Below, piece by piece: positions 1-8,397 of a stretch of DNA of 64,000 nt; within the stretch, counting starts at the first letter, position 1; every line of letters starts with the position of its first letter. The position numbers and the translations under genes are program-made. Below the pieces are notes generated by a model, which did no database searches, had not been told where the DNA came from, and saw only the letters and a list, made by a program, of their open reading frames with translations. The stretch is from Opitutaceae bacterium (lineage in GTDB: Bacteria; Verrucomicrobiota; Verrucomicrobiia; Opitutales; Opitutaceae): the NCBI GenBank assembly GCA_041395105.1, contig JAWLBB010000008.1, positions 103,379-167,378 on the forward strand, read 5' to 3'.

Positions 1-116
1 TTTCCGCCGACCTGAGAACCCGCTTCAAAGACGGTCACCCGGTGGCCGGCCCTCTCGATTCGTGAAGCCGCGCCCAATCCCGTAAGACCGGCTCCGATGA
101 CTGCGACGTTGGCCAT
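1..116 (-). CDS. hemG: Protoporphyrinogen oxidase, N-terminal fragment (runs off window)
   Basis: Only the first 38 or so codons are present; the gene continues past position 1. The start is the ATG at 116. The N-terminus is a Rossmann FAD-binding motif (AVIGAGLTGLGAA) followed by the usual acidic end of the second strand (VTVFEAG) and a GG pair, as in flavin amine oxidase-type enzymes. It begins 16 bases after the stop of hemN on the same strand, which sits after hemE, so the context points to the oxidation of protoporphyrinogen IX to protoporphyrin IX (the HemY/HemG FAD family). Without the rest of the protein, another FAD-dependent amine oxidase or desaturase cannot be excluded. Confidence 0.65.
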   Translation of the reverse strand, partial: MANVAVIGAGLTGLGAASRIERAGHRVTVFEAGSQVGG

Positions 117-132
117 GGCGGACGGGAGTGGG

Positions 133-1497
133 TCAGATTGTCTTGGAAAAGCGATTGGGCGCTTTGCCGAGATAGGCGTCGAAGAGCATCGCGAGATTCC
201 TCAGGAGGAGGCGTCCCATATCGGTCACCTGGAATCCGGTCGGGGTCGACTCGATCAGGCCGTCGACTTCGAACTGGCCGAGCGCCTCGACAGCCGAGGC
301 GAAGTAGTCGCGGAAGTCGATCTCGAGTTCGCGGCCGATCTGGTCGAAATCGAGTTCGAGGTCGCACATCAGGCGCATGATGACCGTCCGGCGGATGACG
401 TCATCGCGGTTGAGGCGGACCGCCCGGGAAATGGGCAGGCGGCCGGAATCCACCGCCTTGTAGTATTCAGGCAGGGTTTTTTCGTTCTGCCGGTAATGCG
501 CGTCGATCTGGGAAATCGAGGACATTCCAAAACTGTAGATGTCGGCGCCGGCCAGGGTGCTGTAGCCCTGGAAATTGCGCTGCAGGGTCTTGGATTGCTG
601 GGCGAGCGAGAGTTCGTCCCCGGCCCGGGCGAAGTGATCCATCCCGATATAGCGGTAACCCCTGGAGGTGAGCTTCTCCGTGACCAGCTTGAGCATGCCC
701 AGTTTCGTGTCGGCTCCCGGCAGGACCTTGAGCAGCTTCTGGGCCGGTTTCATCCAGGGGACATGGGCGTAATTGAAGACGGCGAAGCGGTCGGGGCCGA
801 TCTCGAGGGCGATCTCAAGGGTCTGGTCGAAGGTGGTCTCGTTCTGATGGGGCAGCCCGTAGATGAGATCAAAATTCACCGAGCGAAATCCGGCTTCGCG
901 GATCCACTCGACCGTTTGTTCGGTCACGGCGCGAGGCTGGATCCGGTTGACCGCCTCCTGAACTTCCGAATTGAAATCCTGGATACCAATGGAGGCGCGA
1001 TTGATCCCGATCCGGGCAAAGGCCTCGACGTGTTCCCGGGTCAGCCGCCTCGGGTCGAGCTCGACGCTGCATTCCGCGCCGTTTTCGAAATTGAAGGCGC
1101 GATGGATGATGGATCCCAGGCGGTCGATTTCGACCGGTTCGAGAAAACTCGGGGTACCGCCGCCGAAGTGCATCTGGACCACCTTCCGATCCGGGTGCAG
1201 AAGGTGCCGGGTCAGTTCGATTTCCTTTTCGAGGTGGTCGAGGTAGACGGGGGTTCGGCCGTGATCACCACCGATCACGGTGGTGCATCCGCAGAACCAG
1301 CAGAGGGTCTCGCAGAAAGGCAGATGAAAATAGAGGGAAAGGGGGCGGGGCTCGCGGTTGTTTTCCCGGATGTCGTCGATCAGGGGCTGCGGATCGTCGA
1401 CCTCGGCGAACTGGACGGCGGTCGGGTAGGAGGTGTAGCGGGGCCCCGGCAGGTCGTACTTCCGGACTAGGTCGAGGTTTACGGAAAGGTGCTTCAT
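133..1497 (-). CDS. hemN: Oxygen-independent coproporphyrinogen III oxidase
   Basis: This 454-residue protein is a radical SAM enzyme that decarboxylates two propionates of coproporphyrinogen III in anaerobic-type heme synthesis. The cluster motif CETLCWFCGC (CX3CX2CXC, near residue 62) binds the 4Fe-4S cluster and SAM; the N-terminal YTSYPTAVQF and the GGGTPSFL segment are typical of true HemN rather than the HemW paralogue. The C-terminal HemN domain with the MRLMCDLELDF helix is present. Length matches the family (about 450-460). The start overlaps the hemE stop by 4 bases, so the two are probably translationally coupled, and hemG/hemY follows. The product acts in the cytoplasm. Confidence 0.95.
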   Translation of the reverse strand: MKHLSVNLDLVRKYDLPGPRYTSYPTAVQFAEVDDPQPLIDDIRENNREPRPLSLYFHLPFCETLCWFCGCTTVIGGDHGRTPVYLDHLEKEIELTRHLLHPDRKVVQMHFGGGTPSFLEPVEIDRLGSIIHRAFNFENGAECSVELDPRRLTREHVEAFARIGINRASIGIQDFNSEVQEAVNRIQPRAVTEQTVEWIREAGFRSVNFDLIYGLPHQNETTFDQTLEIALEIGPDRFAVFNYAHVPWMKPAQKLLKVLPGADTKLGMLKLVTEKLTSRGYRYIGMDHFARAGDELSLAQQSKTLQRNFQGYSTLAGADIYSFGMSSISQIDAHYRQNEKTLPEYYKAVDSGRLPISRAVRLNRDDVIRRTVIMRLMCDLELDFDQIGRELEIDFRDYFASAVEALGQFEVDGLIESTPTGFQVTDMGRLLLRNLAMLFDAYLGKAPNRFSKTI

Positions 1498-2519
1498 CGG
1501 AATCTCTCCACGGTTTCAACAAGGGCGGCCATGCATTCGATTTTCGCCTGGGGATGGATGCCGTGTCCGAGATTGACGATGTACCCGGGCCTGCCCCGCA
1601 TGGACTCGAGGAGGCGGTTGGTTTCGCGGACGACGGTCGTGGGTGTGGTTTCCATCAGGATCGGATCAAGGTTTCCCTGGAGGGCGAGCGAATCAGGCAG
1701 TCTGGCACGGGCTTCGGCCATGTCGACTGTCCAGTCGAGGCTGAGCACCTGAATGCCGGATTCGGCCTGGAGCCCGGCACTGGCGTAGGTATTGCGTGCG
1801 TAAAGAATGACCGGGACCCGGCCATTGACGATCCGGACGAGCCGACGGATCCATTGGAGGGACCCGCGGTCGTAGTCGACCCCGGGAAGGGCGCCTCCCC
1901 ATGAGTCGAAGATCTGGACGGCATCGACACCGGCCGCAATCTGGCCATCGAGGTATTGACCAACCGCTTCGGTCAGCCGTTCCATGAGTCTTTCGAAGAG
2001 CCCGGGCTGTGAGTGAAAGAGATTCTTGGCGGCAGTGAATTCCTTGGAACTGCCTCCCTCGATCATGTAGGTCGCGAGTGTCCAGGGGGATCCGGCAAAG
2101 CCGAGGAGGGCCTTGTCCGGGGAGAGAGCCTTCCGGACCTGCCGGATGGCCCGGTAGACGTAATCGAGGCGGGGGCGGACGTCGCCGGTCAGGAGTCGGT
2201 CGAAGTCGCCGTCCGACCGGATGGCGAAATCCATCGCGATACCGCCTCCGTCGCGGAAGGAATAGGGCAGACCCATCGCCTCGGGCACGACGAGGATATC
2301 GGAAAAGAGAATGGCGGCGTCGAGGTCGAAGCGGCGGAGGGGCTGAAGAGTGACTTCGGTGGCCAGGTCCGGGGTCGTCACCAGGGTCACGAAATCGTGT
2401 TTGGCCCGCAGATCGCGGTACTCCGGGAGATAGCGGCCGGCCTGACGCATGACCCAGACGGGCGGTCGGTCCACCGGCTGGTTGTGGCAGGCATTGAGAA
2501 AGCGTTCCCTGGAAGTCAT
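1494..2519 (-). CDS. hemE: Uroporphyrinogen decarboxylase
   Basis: This 341-residue cytoplasmic enzyme converts uroporphyrinogen III to coproporphyrinogen III by four decarboxylations. The family signature PVWVMRQAGRYLPEYR lies near residue 20 and contains the substrate-binding arginines; GFAGSPWTLATYMIEGG and the C-terminal NLGHGIHPQA are also diagnostic. The length is normal. The ATG at 2519 is the natural start because the signature is correctly placed relative to it. It is the first heme gene of a hemE-hemN-hemG order, and lies 69 bases downstream of the metal ABC permease on the same strand. A distant paralogue of this fold is found at 55942-57030. Confidence 0.96.
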   Translation of the reverse strand: MTSRERFLNACHNQPVDRPPVWVMRQAGRYLPEYRDLRAKHDFVTLVTTPDLATEVTLQPLRRFDLDAAILFSDILVVPEAMGLPYSFRDGGGIAMDFAIRSDGDFDRLLTGDVRPRLDYVYRAIRQVRKALSPDKALLGFAGSPWTLATYMIEGGSSKEFTAAKNLFHSQPGLFERLMERLTEAVGQYLDGQIAAGVDAVQIFDSWGGALPGVDYDRGSLQWIRRLVRIVNGRVPVILYARNTYASAGLQAESGIQVLSLDWTVDMAEARARLPDSLALQGNLDPILMETTPTTVVRETNRLLESMRGRPGYIVNLGHGIHPQAKIECMAALVETVERFR

Positions 2520-2588
2520 TCCAGGTATGAAAACAACTACTGGACCGGATCGGGCAACACCAAACGGTTGACGCCCGGGTTTGACCGG

Positions 2589-3479
2589 TCAGTTCGGCGA
2601 GCGCAGAACACCGCGTCCCTCGAGGCGGGAGCGGACAAGACGGCCGATCATGCCGTAGCGTGGACTGGCGAGGGCGGAGGCCAGAAAGAGGAAGCCGAGT
2701 GCCATGACGATGCAGGCTCCGCTGGCGAGTCCAAAGTGGTAGCTGGTGAGGAGACCGGCGACCGAACTGACCATGGCAGCGGCGATTGCCAGGCCGAATA
2801 GGACCGTCAGGCGGTCGGTCCAGAGGTAAGCGGTGACGGCGGGGAGGATGAAGAGTCCGAGGGCAAGAACGATGCCCATGGCCTGAAGGGCGGCCAGGAG
2901 GTTGATTGAGGTGAGAGCGAGGATCGAGAGGTGTATGAATCCGCCGTGTCCTCCGGTGGCGCGGAAAAAGATCGGGTCGAATGTCTCCAGAATGAGGCTG
3001 CGTTGAAAAAGGACCACGACGGCGACGGCGAGGGTTGAGGCGCCCGCGGCCAGGTAGAGATCCGCCTGGGTCACTCCGAGGATATTCCCAAAAAGCATGG
3101 GCAGGAGTTTGACCTGTGGCCCGATTGCGGTGAGCAGGGCGACGCCCAGTCCGAAGAGGACGATGAAGATGGCGGCGAAGGCGGCTTCCTCCTTGACCCG
3201 GGTCAGGCGGCTGATGAGGGCGCTGCCGAGAGTCGTCAGAAGGCCGGCGGCGAGGGCGCCGGCGAAAAGTCCGATCGGACTGGGGCCGAAAAAGAGATAA
3301 GAGAGGCCGATGCCCGGCAGGAGGGAATGGGCGAGGGCATCGCCCATCAGGGCGAGGCGGCGGAGGACGAGAAGGGATCCGAGAAGGCCGCCGCTCACGC
3401 TCAGAAAGAGAGCCGAGGCCAATCCCCGCTGCATGAACTCGAATCGGAACGGGTCAAGAAATATGGTTTCGAGACTCAT
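2589..3479 (-). CDS. Zn/Mn-type ABC transporter permease
   Basis: This 296-residue integral membrane protein has about eight hydrophobic segments and belongs to the ABC-3 permease family (ZnuB/MntB/SitC/TroC). The conserved GSLLVLRRLALMGDALAHS near the N-terminus and the GIVLALGLFILPAVTAYLW segment in the second half are typical. It forms the membrane channel for divalent metal import with the ATPase encoded immediately upstream. Its start overlaps the ATPase stop by 4 bases. Zinc and manganese permeases cannot be told apart from this protein alone. Confidence 0.9.
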   Translation of the reverse strand: MSLETIFLDPFRFEFMQRGLASALFLSVSGGLLGSLLVLRRLALMGDALAHSLLPGIGLSYLFFGPSPIGLFAGALAAGLLTTLGSALISRLTRVKEEAAFAAIFIVLFGLGVALLTAIGPQVKLLPMLFGNILGVTQADLYLAAGASTLAVAVVVLFQRSLILETFDPIFFRATGGHGGFIHLSILALTSINLLAALQAMGIVLALGLFILPAVTAYLWTDRLTVLFGLAIAAAMVSSVAGLLTSYHFGLASGACIVMALGFLFLASALASPRYGMIGRLVRSRLEGRGVLRSPN

Positions 3480-4210
3480 GGCGTGGGTGGAACGGGAGCG
3501 TCATTGCCGTAGGCGGTACGGATATTTTCGGCGCTCAGAACGGTGTCGGGGTCGCCGGTCGCGATGACGCGGGTCCGGAGAAGGATTGCCTGGTCGAAGT
3601 AACGTCGGGCGAGTTCCAGGTCATGGACGACGGCCAGCAGGGTGCGGCCCTGGCTTTTCCATTTCCGGAAGAGCGTGAGGAGATCGGCGGTCGCCCGCAT
3701 GTCCAGATTGCTGAACGGTTCGTCGAGGAGGAAGATGTCTGCCCCCTGGGCGAGCGCGCGGGCGAGAAAGACCCGTTGTTGCTGTCCGCCCGAGAGCTTC
3801 CGGATCTGGCGGTCGATGATGTTTTCGAGTCCCATCTCCTGGATGGCTGAGCGGACAGCCTCGTGATCGTCGGGACCGAATCCGCGAAAGGGACCGAGGT
3901 GCGGGTAGCGTCCCTGCTTGACCACGGAGCCGACGGTGATGGGAAAATCCCAGTCGATTTCCGCCCGCTGGGGCAGATAAGCCAGGCGGGGGAGGGCGTG
4001 ATGGGCGTGAGAGTCGCCGATCCGGATTTCGCCGGAGCTGAGCGGATGCCAGCCGAGGATTGATCGAAGAAGGGTGGTCTTGCCGGCGCCGTTGGGACCG
4101 ACCACCGCGGTCAGGGAGTTGCAGAGGAATTGGGCGTCGACCGCCTCGAGGGCGGGTCGCCGTCCAAAGTGGACGGATACGTCATGGAACCGAAGGATGT
4201 AGGGGTTCAC
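3476..4210 (-). CDS. Zn/Mn-type ABC transporter ATP-binding protein
   Basis: This 244-residue ATPase has Walker A GPNGAGKTT (near residue 38), the Q-loop LPQRAEIDW, signature LSGGQQQR, and Walker B IFLLDEPF followed by a switch histidine (VVHD). The DWDFPITVGSVVKQGRYPHLG-like stretch after the Q-loop resembles manganese and zinc importers (SitB, PsaB, MntB groups). It energises import through the permease encoded next. Both ends overlap neighbouring genes by 4 bases, which indicates a single translationally coupled operon. The metal specificity is not settled. Confidence 0.9.
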   Translation of the reverse strand: MNPYILRFHDVSVHFGRRPALEAVDAQFLCNSLTAVVGPNGAGKTTLLRSILGWHPLSSGEIRIGDSHAHHALPRLAYLPQRAEIDWDFPITVGSVVKQGRYPHLGPFRGFGPDDHEAVRSAIQEMGLENIIDRQIRKLSGGQQQRVFLARALAQGADIFLLDEPFSNLDMRATADLLTLFRKWKSQGRTLLAVVHDLELARRYFDQAILLRTRVIATGDPDTVLSAENIRTAYGNDAPVPPTP

Positions 4211-4680
4211 GGGTTGTTTCCTTCCGGTGCGCAGAACTGCTCGAGGGATATCGCTTCCACCAGATCGGAGTCCGACCAGAAGGTGCGGTCAATCTGCGCG
4301 TTTTCCCCCCGGATCCGCAGGCGGACGGCAATAGGGATGGGGTCGACGGCCGGTGTCGGCTCGATGTCGAGAACGAGGCGGGAATCCCCGGTGAGAGGTC
4401 CGGCGTAATCACCGGACCAGGACAGGTCCGAAGTCGCGCGAGGTGCAAGAGGGACCCCTTCGAGGCGCATGCCCCAGGCGGTAACCGGCCGGCTCGCGAT
4501 CACGTCGATGTTCAGATGCGAGGTTTCCATCCCTGACGGTTCGCCGACCTTCGGGTCGGCTGGAGTCGGGCGGGTTGTGTTCTCCGCGAAGCGACCCGCC
4601 ACCAGGAAAGCGACGATTCCGTAGAGGGCGACGACCGCGATTCGTCCGGTGAAGCCGAGTGCCCGTCGGGGCGTCGTCAT
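4207..4680 (-). CDS. Unrecognised membrane-anchored protein within metal ABC operon
   Basis: I do not recognise a family for this 157-residue protein. It has one hydrophobic segment near residues 11-29 (IAVVALYGIVAFLVAG) that could be a signal anchor, followed by a soluble, probably beta-rich domain of about 125 residues. The start at 4680 is chosen because its ATGA overlaps the stop of the binding-protein gene, and the stop overlaps the start of the ATPase gene in the same way. A longer open frame to 5070 exists but would run antisense-free through the binding-protein gene and is not credible. Its position, locked between the binding protein and the ATPase, suggests an accessory role in metal uptake, which is inference only. 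Confidence 0.7.
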   Translation of the reverse strand: MTTPRRALGFTGRIAVVALYGIVAFLVAGRFAENTTRPTPADPKVGEPSGMETSHLNIDVIASRPVTAWGMRLEGVPLAPRATSDLSWSGDYAGPLTGDSRLVLDIEPTPAVDPIPIAVRLRIRGENAQIDRTFWSDSDLVEAISLEQFCAPEGNNP

Positions 4681-5645
4681 GGCAGTGTCGCTGCCTCCGG
4701 ATCGAGGATGCGCAGGATGCGGATCACGTTGAGGGCGAACATACCGGTGAAGGTCGCCGAGAGCTCGCCCGGGGATCCGAGTGTGCCGGTGTAGAGGGTT
4801 TCGCCGACCGGAATGCCGCTTTCCCGGGCGATTTGCCGGATGACGCCCTGGTTGGAACCGTACTCGACAAAGATTCCCTGAATTCGGCGAGCCCTCAGGT
4901 CGTCGATGATGGCACTGATCTGGCGGGCGTCCGGGTCCTGGTAGGGGGACAAGCCGACCACGGAGACGATTTTCAGGCCGTAGGCCCGTCCGAAGTATTC
5001 GAGGCCCTGGTGGGAAACGAGGATGGAGCGGGATCCGGCCGGCAGATTGAGCAACTGGCGGCGGGTCCAACTGTCGAGGGCAAGTAGTTCGCGGGTGTAG
5101 AGTTCCGTCAGCCGCAGGTAGGTGTCGCGTTCGAGGGGATTGATGTCGATGAGCGCATCACGGATGACCTCGGCGTAGGTGACGGCATTCCTGAGGTCCT
5201 GCCAGGCGTGGGGATCGACGGGACCGTGGTGATGGTCATGGTCATCGAGCGGATCGTGATCGGTCGGGTCGATTGAGATGAGCCGGGAACGCACCGCGGC
5301 CTCGACCAATCGTCCCTTGAAGTCGGCATTCTCGAGAATCGGATCGAGCGTGGTCTCCAAGCCGAAACCATTGATGACGAGAAGATCCGCATCGGTCAGG
5401 TCGCGGATAGTGGCCGGCGTCGGATCGAAGGAATGGATGTCGAGGCCGGGGGGCAGCAGGCAGATGGCCTCCACCCGATCACCGCCGACATGGAGCACCA
5501 TATCGTGCAGGATGGGATTGGTCGTGACCACTCTCGGATTGGGGGATTCCGACGTCTTCTGTCCGGCGGCGGCAAGGAAGCTGCCGCTCAGAAGCAGGAC
5601 GATGGCAAGACGGGCCGCGGAATGGACGGACAGGATGGAGGTCAC
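4677..5645 (-). CDS. Metal ABC transporter substrate-binding protein (ZnuA-like)
   Basis: This 322-residue protein starts with a signal peptide (hydrophobic core AIVLLLSGSFLAAAG) and is a cluster A-I (ZnuA/PsaA/TroA type) metal-binding protein. Likely ligands are His71 in GLDIHSFDP, His146 in DPHAW, the histidine in LVSHQGLEYF and the acidic residue in FVEYGSNQG. A short His/Asp-rich loop (DHDHHH, about residues 135-140) is commonly seen in zinc-specific members, so zinc is slightly favoured over manganese. It is the first gene of the four-gene transport operon. No unambiguous Zur or MntR box was found in the 185-base divergent region upstream. Confidence 0.88.
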   Translation of the reverse strand: MTSILSVHSAARLAIVLLLSGSFLAAAGQKTSESPNPRVVTTNPILHDMVLHVGGDRVEAICLLPPGLDIHSFDPTPATIRDLTDADLLVINGFGLETTLDPILENADFKGRLVEAAVRSRLISIDPTDHDPLDDHDHHHGPVDPHAWQDLRNAVTYAEVIRDALIDINPLERDTYLRLTELYTRELLALDSWTRRQLLNLPAGSRSILVSHQGLEYFGRAYGLKIVSVVGLSPYQDPDARQISAIIDDLRARRIQGIFVEYGSNQGVIRQIARESGIPVGETLYTGTLGSPGELSATFTGMFALNVIRILRILDPEAATLP

Positions 5646-5830
5646 GGGTTCTGGATGAATCGGACAAATGCGGCATTCGTCAACCCATCAGTCGGCCTGG
5701 ATACGGCCGAACCGGCGGTGGTGACAGGTCCATCTCCGTGCGGTTCGGGAACCAGGCGGGCGAACGGCTGTCCGGGAGAGGGCATCAGTTCTTGTTGCGA
5801 AACGGAAAAATGCGATCACCTTCTTGAATC

Positions 5831-7249
5831 ATGCGGTTCACTCAAATATCCCCAATCATCGCGCTTTCGGCAATTCTCGTCAATGGGTTGCCCGTGTCTG
5901 CGCAGGAGACCGGCAGTCTTGAGCCCATGGTGGTGGAGACGGATGCCGACGACCTTGAGGGCGTCACCGTCCAGGTGGTGATGGAGTCGGGTGACTCCGG
6001 GGCGAGTGCCGTCGCCGACGATCAATCCGAATCCGAGGACCGCGAGATGAAGGCGTTGCGGGAAAAGCGCGACCGGCTTTCCATCCTCAATCAGATTGCG
6101 GCGGAGGAGCAGAAGCAGCAGCTCAACGAATTGAAAGCGGAGCGGGAGCGGATCGCTCTTGAGAACGGACTGGCTCGGGAGAAGCTGGCTCTGGAAATGG
6201 CCGAGGCCAAGGCGGCCCTGGATCGACTGAGCCTGGAGGTGGAGCAGGTGAACAAACAGCTCTCGCTGGAAGGGGCGATGCGCAAGAAGGCGCTTGAGAC
6301 AGAACTGGCGGATATGCGGGCGGAGGAGGAGCGCCTGAAGCTGGCCAATTCGCTGGCGGGACAATCGATCGAGGCACGGATGATCGACTACCGCCTGAAG
6401 GAAGCCGAATTCAAGAACGAGAAGACCGGGCTGGAGAACGAAGTCGCCCGACTGCAGGCGGAATTGATCAAACGGGAGAAGACTGAGATACTTGAAGACC
6501 AGGTGGTTGCGGAAAGGGACTATCGGATCGATCCGTTTCTTGACGGCCAGTTGGTGGTGAGCGATCGACGGATTGCCCTGAATGGCCCGATCTTCCAGGA
6601 GACGGCCGATTACGTGGCGGAGCGGATTGCCTTCTTCAACAACCAGAATGACGAGTTTCCGATCTTCATCGTGATCGATTATTCGCCGGGCGGCTCGGCC
6701 ATGGCGGGGTTCAAGATCCTGCGATCAATGCAGGGAAGCGAGGCGCCCGTTTACGTGGTGGTGAAATCGTATGCGGCGAGCATGGCGGCAGCCATCGCGA
6801 CGCTGGCCGAGCGGTCGTTTGCCTATCCCAACGCCATCATGCTTCATCACCAGGCCGCGACCATCGTCTGGGGCAACCTGACCCAGCAGCGCGAGGCGCT
6901 CGAGCAGGCCCAGAAATGGTGGACAAGGCTGGCCGAACCGATCGCGGCCAAGATGGGTATCACCCTCGATGAATTCATCGAGAGGATGTATCAGAAGAAC
7001 TCGGACGGCAACTGGAGCGAGTTTGCCGATGAGGCGGTCAAACTCGGATGGATCGACGAGATTGCCACCAATGTCCGGGAGACCTCCTATGTGAAGAATC
7101 CCGACCGGTTTGGCTCGTCCGTTCCCGTCACGGTCCGCCTGGAAGAACGCATCGATGACAAGGGCAAGCCCTATGCGATGCTTCCCCGGCTGGTCCCGTT
7201 CGACCACTATTACCTCTACAATCCGGACAAGTACTACCGGCTGCCCTGA
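5831..7249 (+). CDS. Exported ClpP-like serine protease with N-terminal coiled coil
   Basis: The 472-residue product has a signal peptide (residues 1-24, cleavage after VSA likely), an acidic linker, a long Glu/Lys/Ala-rich coiled coil (about residues 65-225) and a ClpP/crotonase-fold domain (about 235-430). In the latter, IDYSPGGSAMAG matches the ClpP oxyanion strand, Ser317 in SYAASMAA is the expected nucleophile and His339/His340 in MLHHQ the base; the aspartate is less certain (SDGNW or WIDE region). Cytosolic ClpP has neither a signal peptide nor a coiled coil, so this is a distinct periplasmic or envelope protease or a ClpP-fold scaffold. There is no ClpX or ClpA nearby. It is transcribed alone. 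Confidence 0.75.
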   Translation: MRFTQISPIIALSAILVNGLPVSAQETGSLEPMVVETDADDLEGVTVQVVMESGDSGASAVADDQSESEDREMKALREKRDRLSILNQIAAEEQKQQLNELKAERERIALENGLAREKLALEMAEAKAALDRLSLEVEQVNKQLSLEGAMRKKALETELADMRAEEERLKLANSLAGQSIEARMIDYRLKEAEFKNEKTGLENEVARLQAELIKREKTEILEDQVVAERDYRIDPFLDGQLVVSDRRIALNGPIFQETADYVAERIAFFNNQNDEFPIFIVIDYSPGGSAMAGFKILRSMQGSEAPVYVVVKSYAASMAAAIATLAERSFAYPNAIMLHHQAATIVWGNLTQQREALEQAQKWWTRLAEPIAAKMGITLDEFIERMYQKNSDGNWSEFADEAVKLGWIDEIATNVRETSYVKNPDRFGSSVPVTVRLEERIDDKGKPYAMLPRLVPFDHYYLYNPDKYYRLP

Positions 7250-7286
7250 GGGGGTGGCGGCTCAATCCATTACTTCGAGAGTCGGT

Positions 7287-7340
7287 AGGAGAGGCTTTAT
7301 GCCTCGAGACGACAGTTGATCGAGGCGTAAAGCCTCTCCT
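7287..7340. repeat. Long inverted repeat, REP-like intergenic element (copy 1)
   Basis: Two 21-base arms, 7287-7307 and 7320-7340, are inverted copies with 20 of 21 positions matching, around a 12-base loop. The right arm, starting TCGAGGCGTAAAGCC, shares its core with a second element at 18360-18385. Both copies lie between convergent genes. It is followed at about 7361-7385 by a second GC-rich inverted repeat (GGGACGG ... CCGTCCC). The arrangement resembles REP/BIME elements; a bidirectional terminator role for the flanking convergent genes is possible. Confidence 0.7.
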
Positions 7341-7414
7341 GCAAACGCAACCTGCATGCGAGGGACGGCCCGGCGGCCCGTCCCTACCACGGATTCCCTT
7401 CGGGTCCTACGGGT

Positions 7415-8191
7415 TCAGGCTTTGGAGCTTGCGGCGACTGACGAGGCGTCAGGTGCGGCGGCATCATCGGGATCGAACTCGTAGCCGATTCCGTGGATGG
7501 TGCGCAGGCAATCGAGCGGGCGATCGTTGCGGTTGAAGATGTCCCTGATCTTCACGATGTACTGATCGAGCGAGCGGCTCCTGACGTCGGCGTGCAGGCC
7601 CCAGACCGAATGGATCAGGTTTTTCCGGGTGATGATGGACCGCGGATTGGCATTGAGGTAGGCAAGGATACCCAGTTCCTTCCGGCCGATCTTTTCGGAT
7701 TCGCCGTTTTCAAAGTTGATCGACATGGTGCCGGGATCAACAGTCCCGCCGGCAAAACCGAAAGGTTCATCCGTAACCCGGACGTTCTTGGTCACGTTAT
7801 GGTCGCCGGCTGATTCGGCCCGTCGAAGCACGGCGTGGATCCGCGCCACCAATTCGGCGGCGCTGAACGGTTTGGTCACGTAATCGTCAGCACCGATTTC
7901 CAGGCCTTTGACCTTGGAGACTTCAGAGTCGTTCCCGGTGAGAAAGATGGTCGGCACGGCCGTCTCCTTGCGTCGGAGTTCCTCAAGGAAGGTGAACCCG
8001 TCCTGGTCGGGAAGGGTCACGTCGAGCAGCATCAGGTTGGCGAAGTTGTTCTCCAGGAAGCGCTTGGCGTGAGCAGTCCGGTGGTAGACCTGGGTCAGCA
8101 TCCCGGCGTGTTCGAGATGCTCCTGGATCGCTGAGGCAAGGGCCTCGTCGTCTTCGACGATTAGGATGAGCGGTTTGGGACGGGCTACCAT
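7415..8191 (-). CDS. OmpR-family response regulator (orphan)
   Basis: The 258-residue protein has a receiver domain (residues 8-122) with acidic pocket EDD at 13-15, phospho-acceptor Asp57 (LLDVTLPD), Thr85 and Lys107 (KPF), and a C-terminal winged helix (about 150-240) ending in RTIHGIGYEF. A low-complexity Ala/Asp/Ser tail follows. It should be a DNA-binding transcription regulator activated by phosphorylation. No histidine kinase gene is adjacent, so its partner is elsewhere. It is transcribed divergently from hisG and convergently with the ClpP-like gene. Confidence 0.9.
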   Translation of the reverse strand: MVARPKPLILIVEDDEALASAIQEHLEHAGMLTQVYHRTAHAKRFLENNFANLMLLDVTLPDQDGFTFLEELRRKETAVPTIFLTGNDSEVSKVKGLEIGADDYVTKPFSAAELVARIHAVLRRAESAGDHNVTKNVRVTDEPFGFAGGTVDPGTMSINFENGESEKIGRKELGILAYLNANPRSIITRKNLIHSVWGLHADVRSRSLDQYIVKIRDIFNRNDRPLDCLRTIHGIGYEFDPDDAAAPDASSVAASSKA

Positions 8192-8397
8192 GTTCGTTTG
8201 AGTGGATCGTTAATATTCTTTGAAATCGTCAAGACAAGAGCCGGATTAAGGGATTTTATCGGCATTTGCGGGAATGTGACGAACGCAATCGGGCTGAGGC
8301 TTGGAATGGGTGATGTTCGGGCAGTGCCGAGTTGGATTTGGTCGGGGTTCTCCTAAATTGGCTTGAGTGTTGGATCGGGGCGGTTCTGGTTTCTTTT

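Noticed and set aside
97..1470. 457-codon plus-strand open frame opposite hemN
   Set aside because: It is the complement of a well-supported hemN and has no family features; high GC keeps the antisense frame open.
5646..5830. Zur or MntR operator between the metal-binding protein and ClpP-like genes
   Set aside because: No convincing palindrome matching known boxes; only a weak ATGAAT/ATTCGT pairing.
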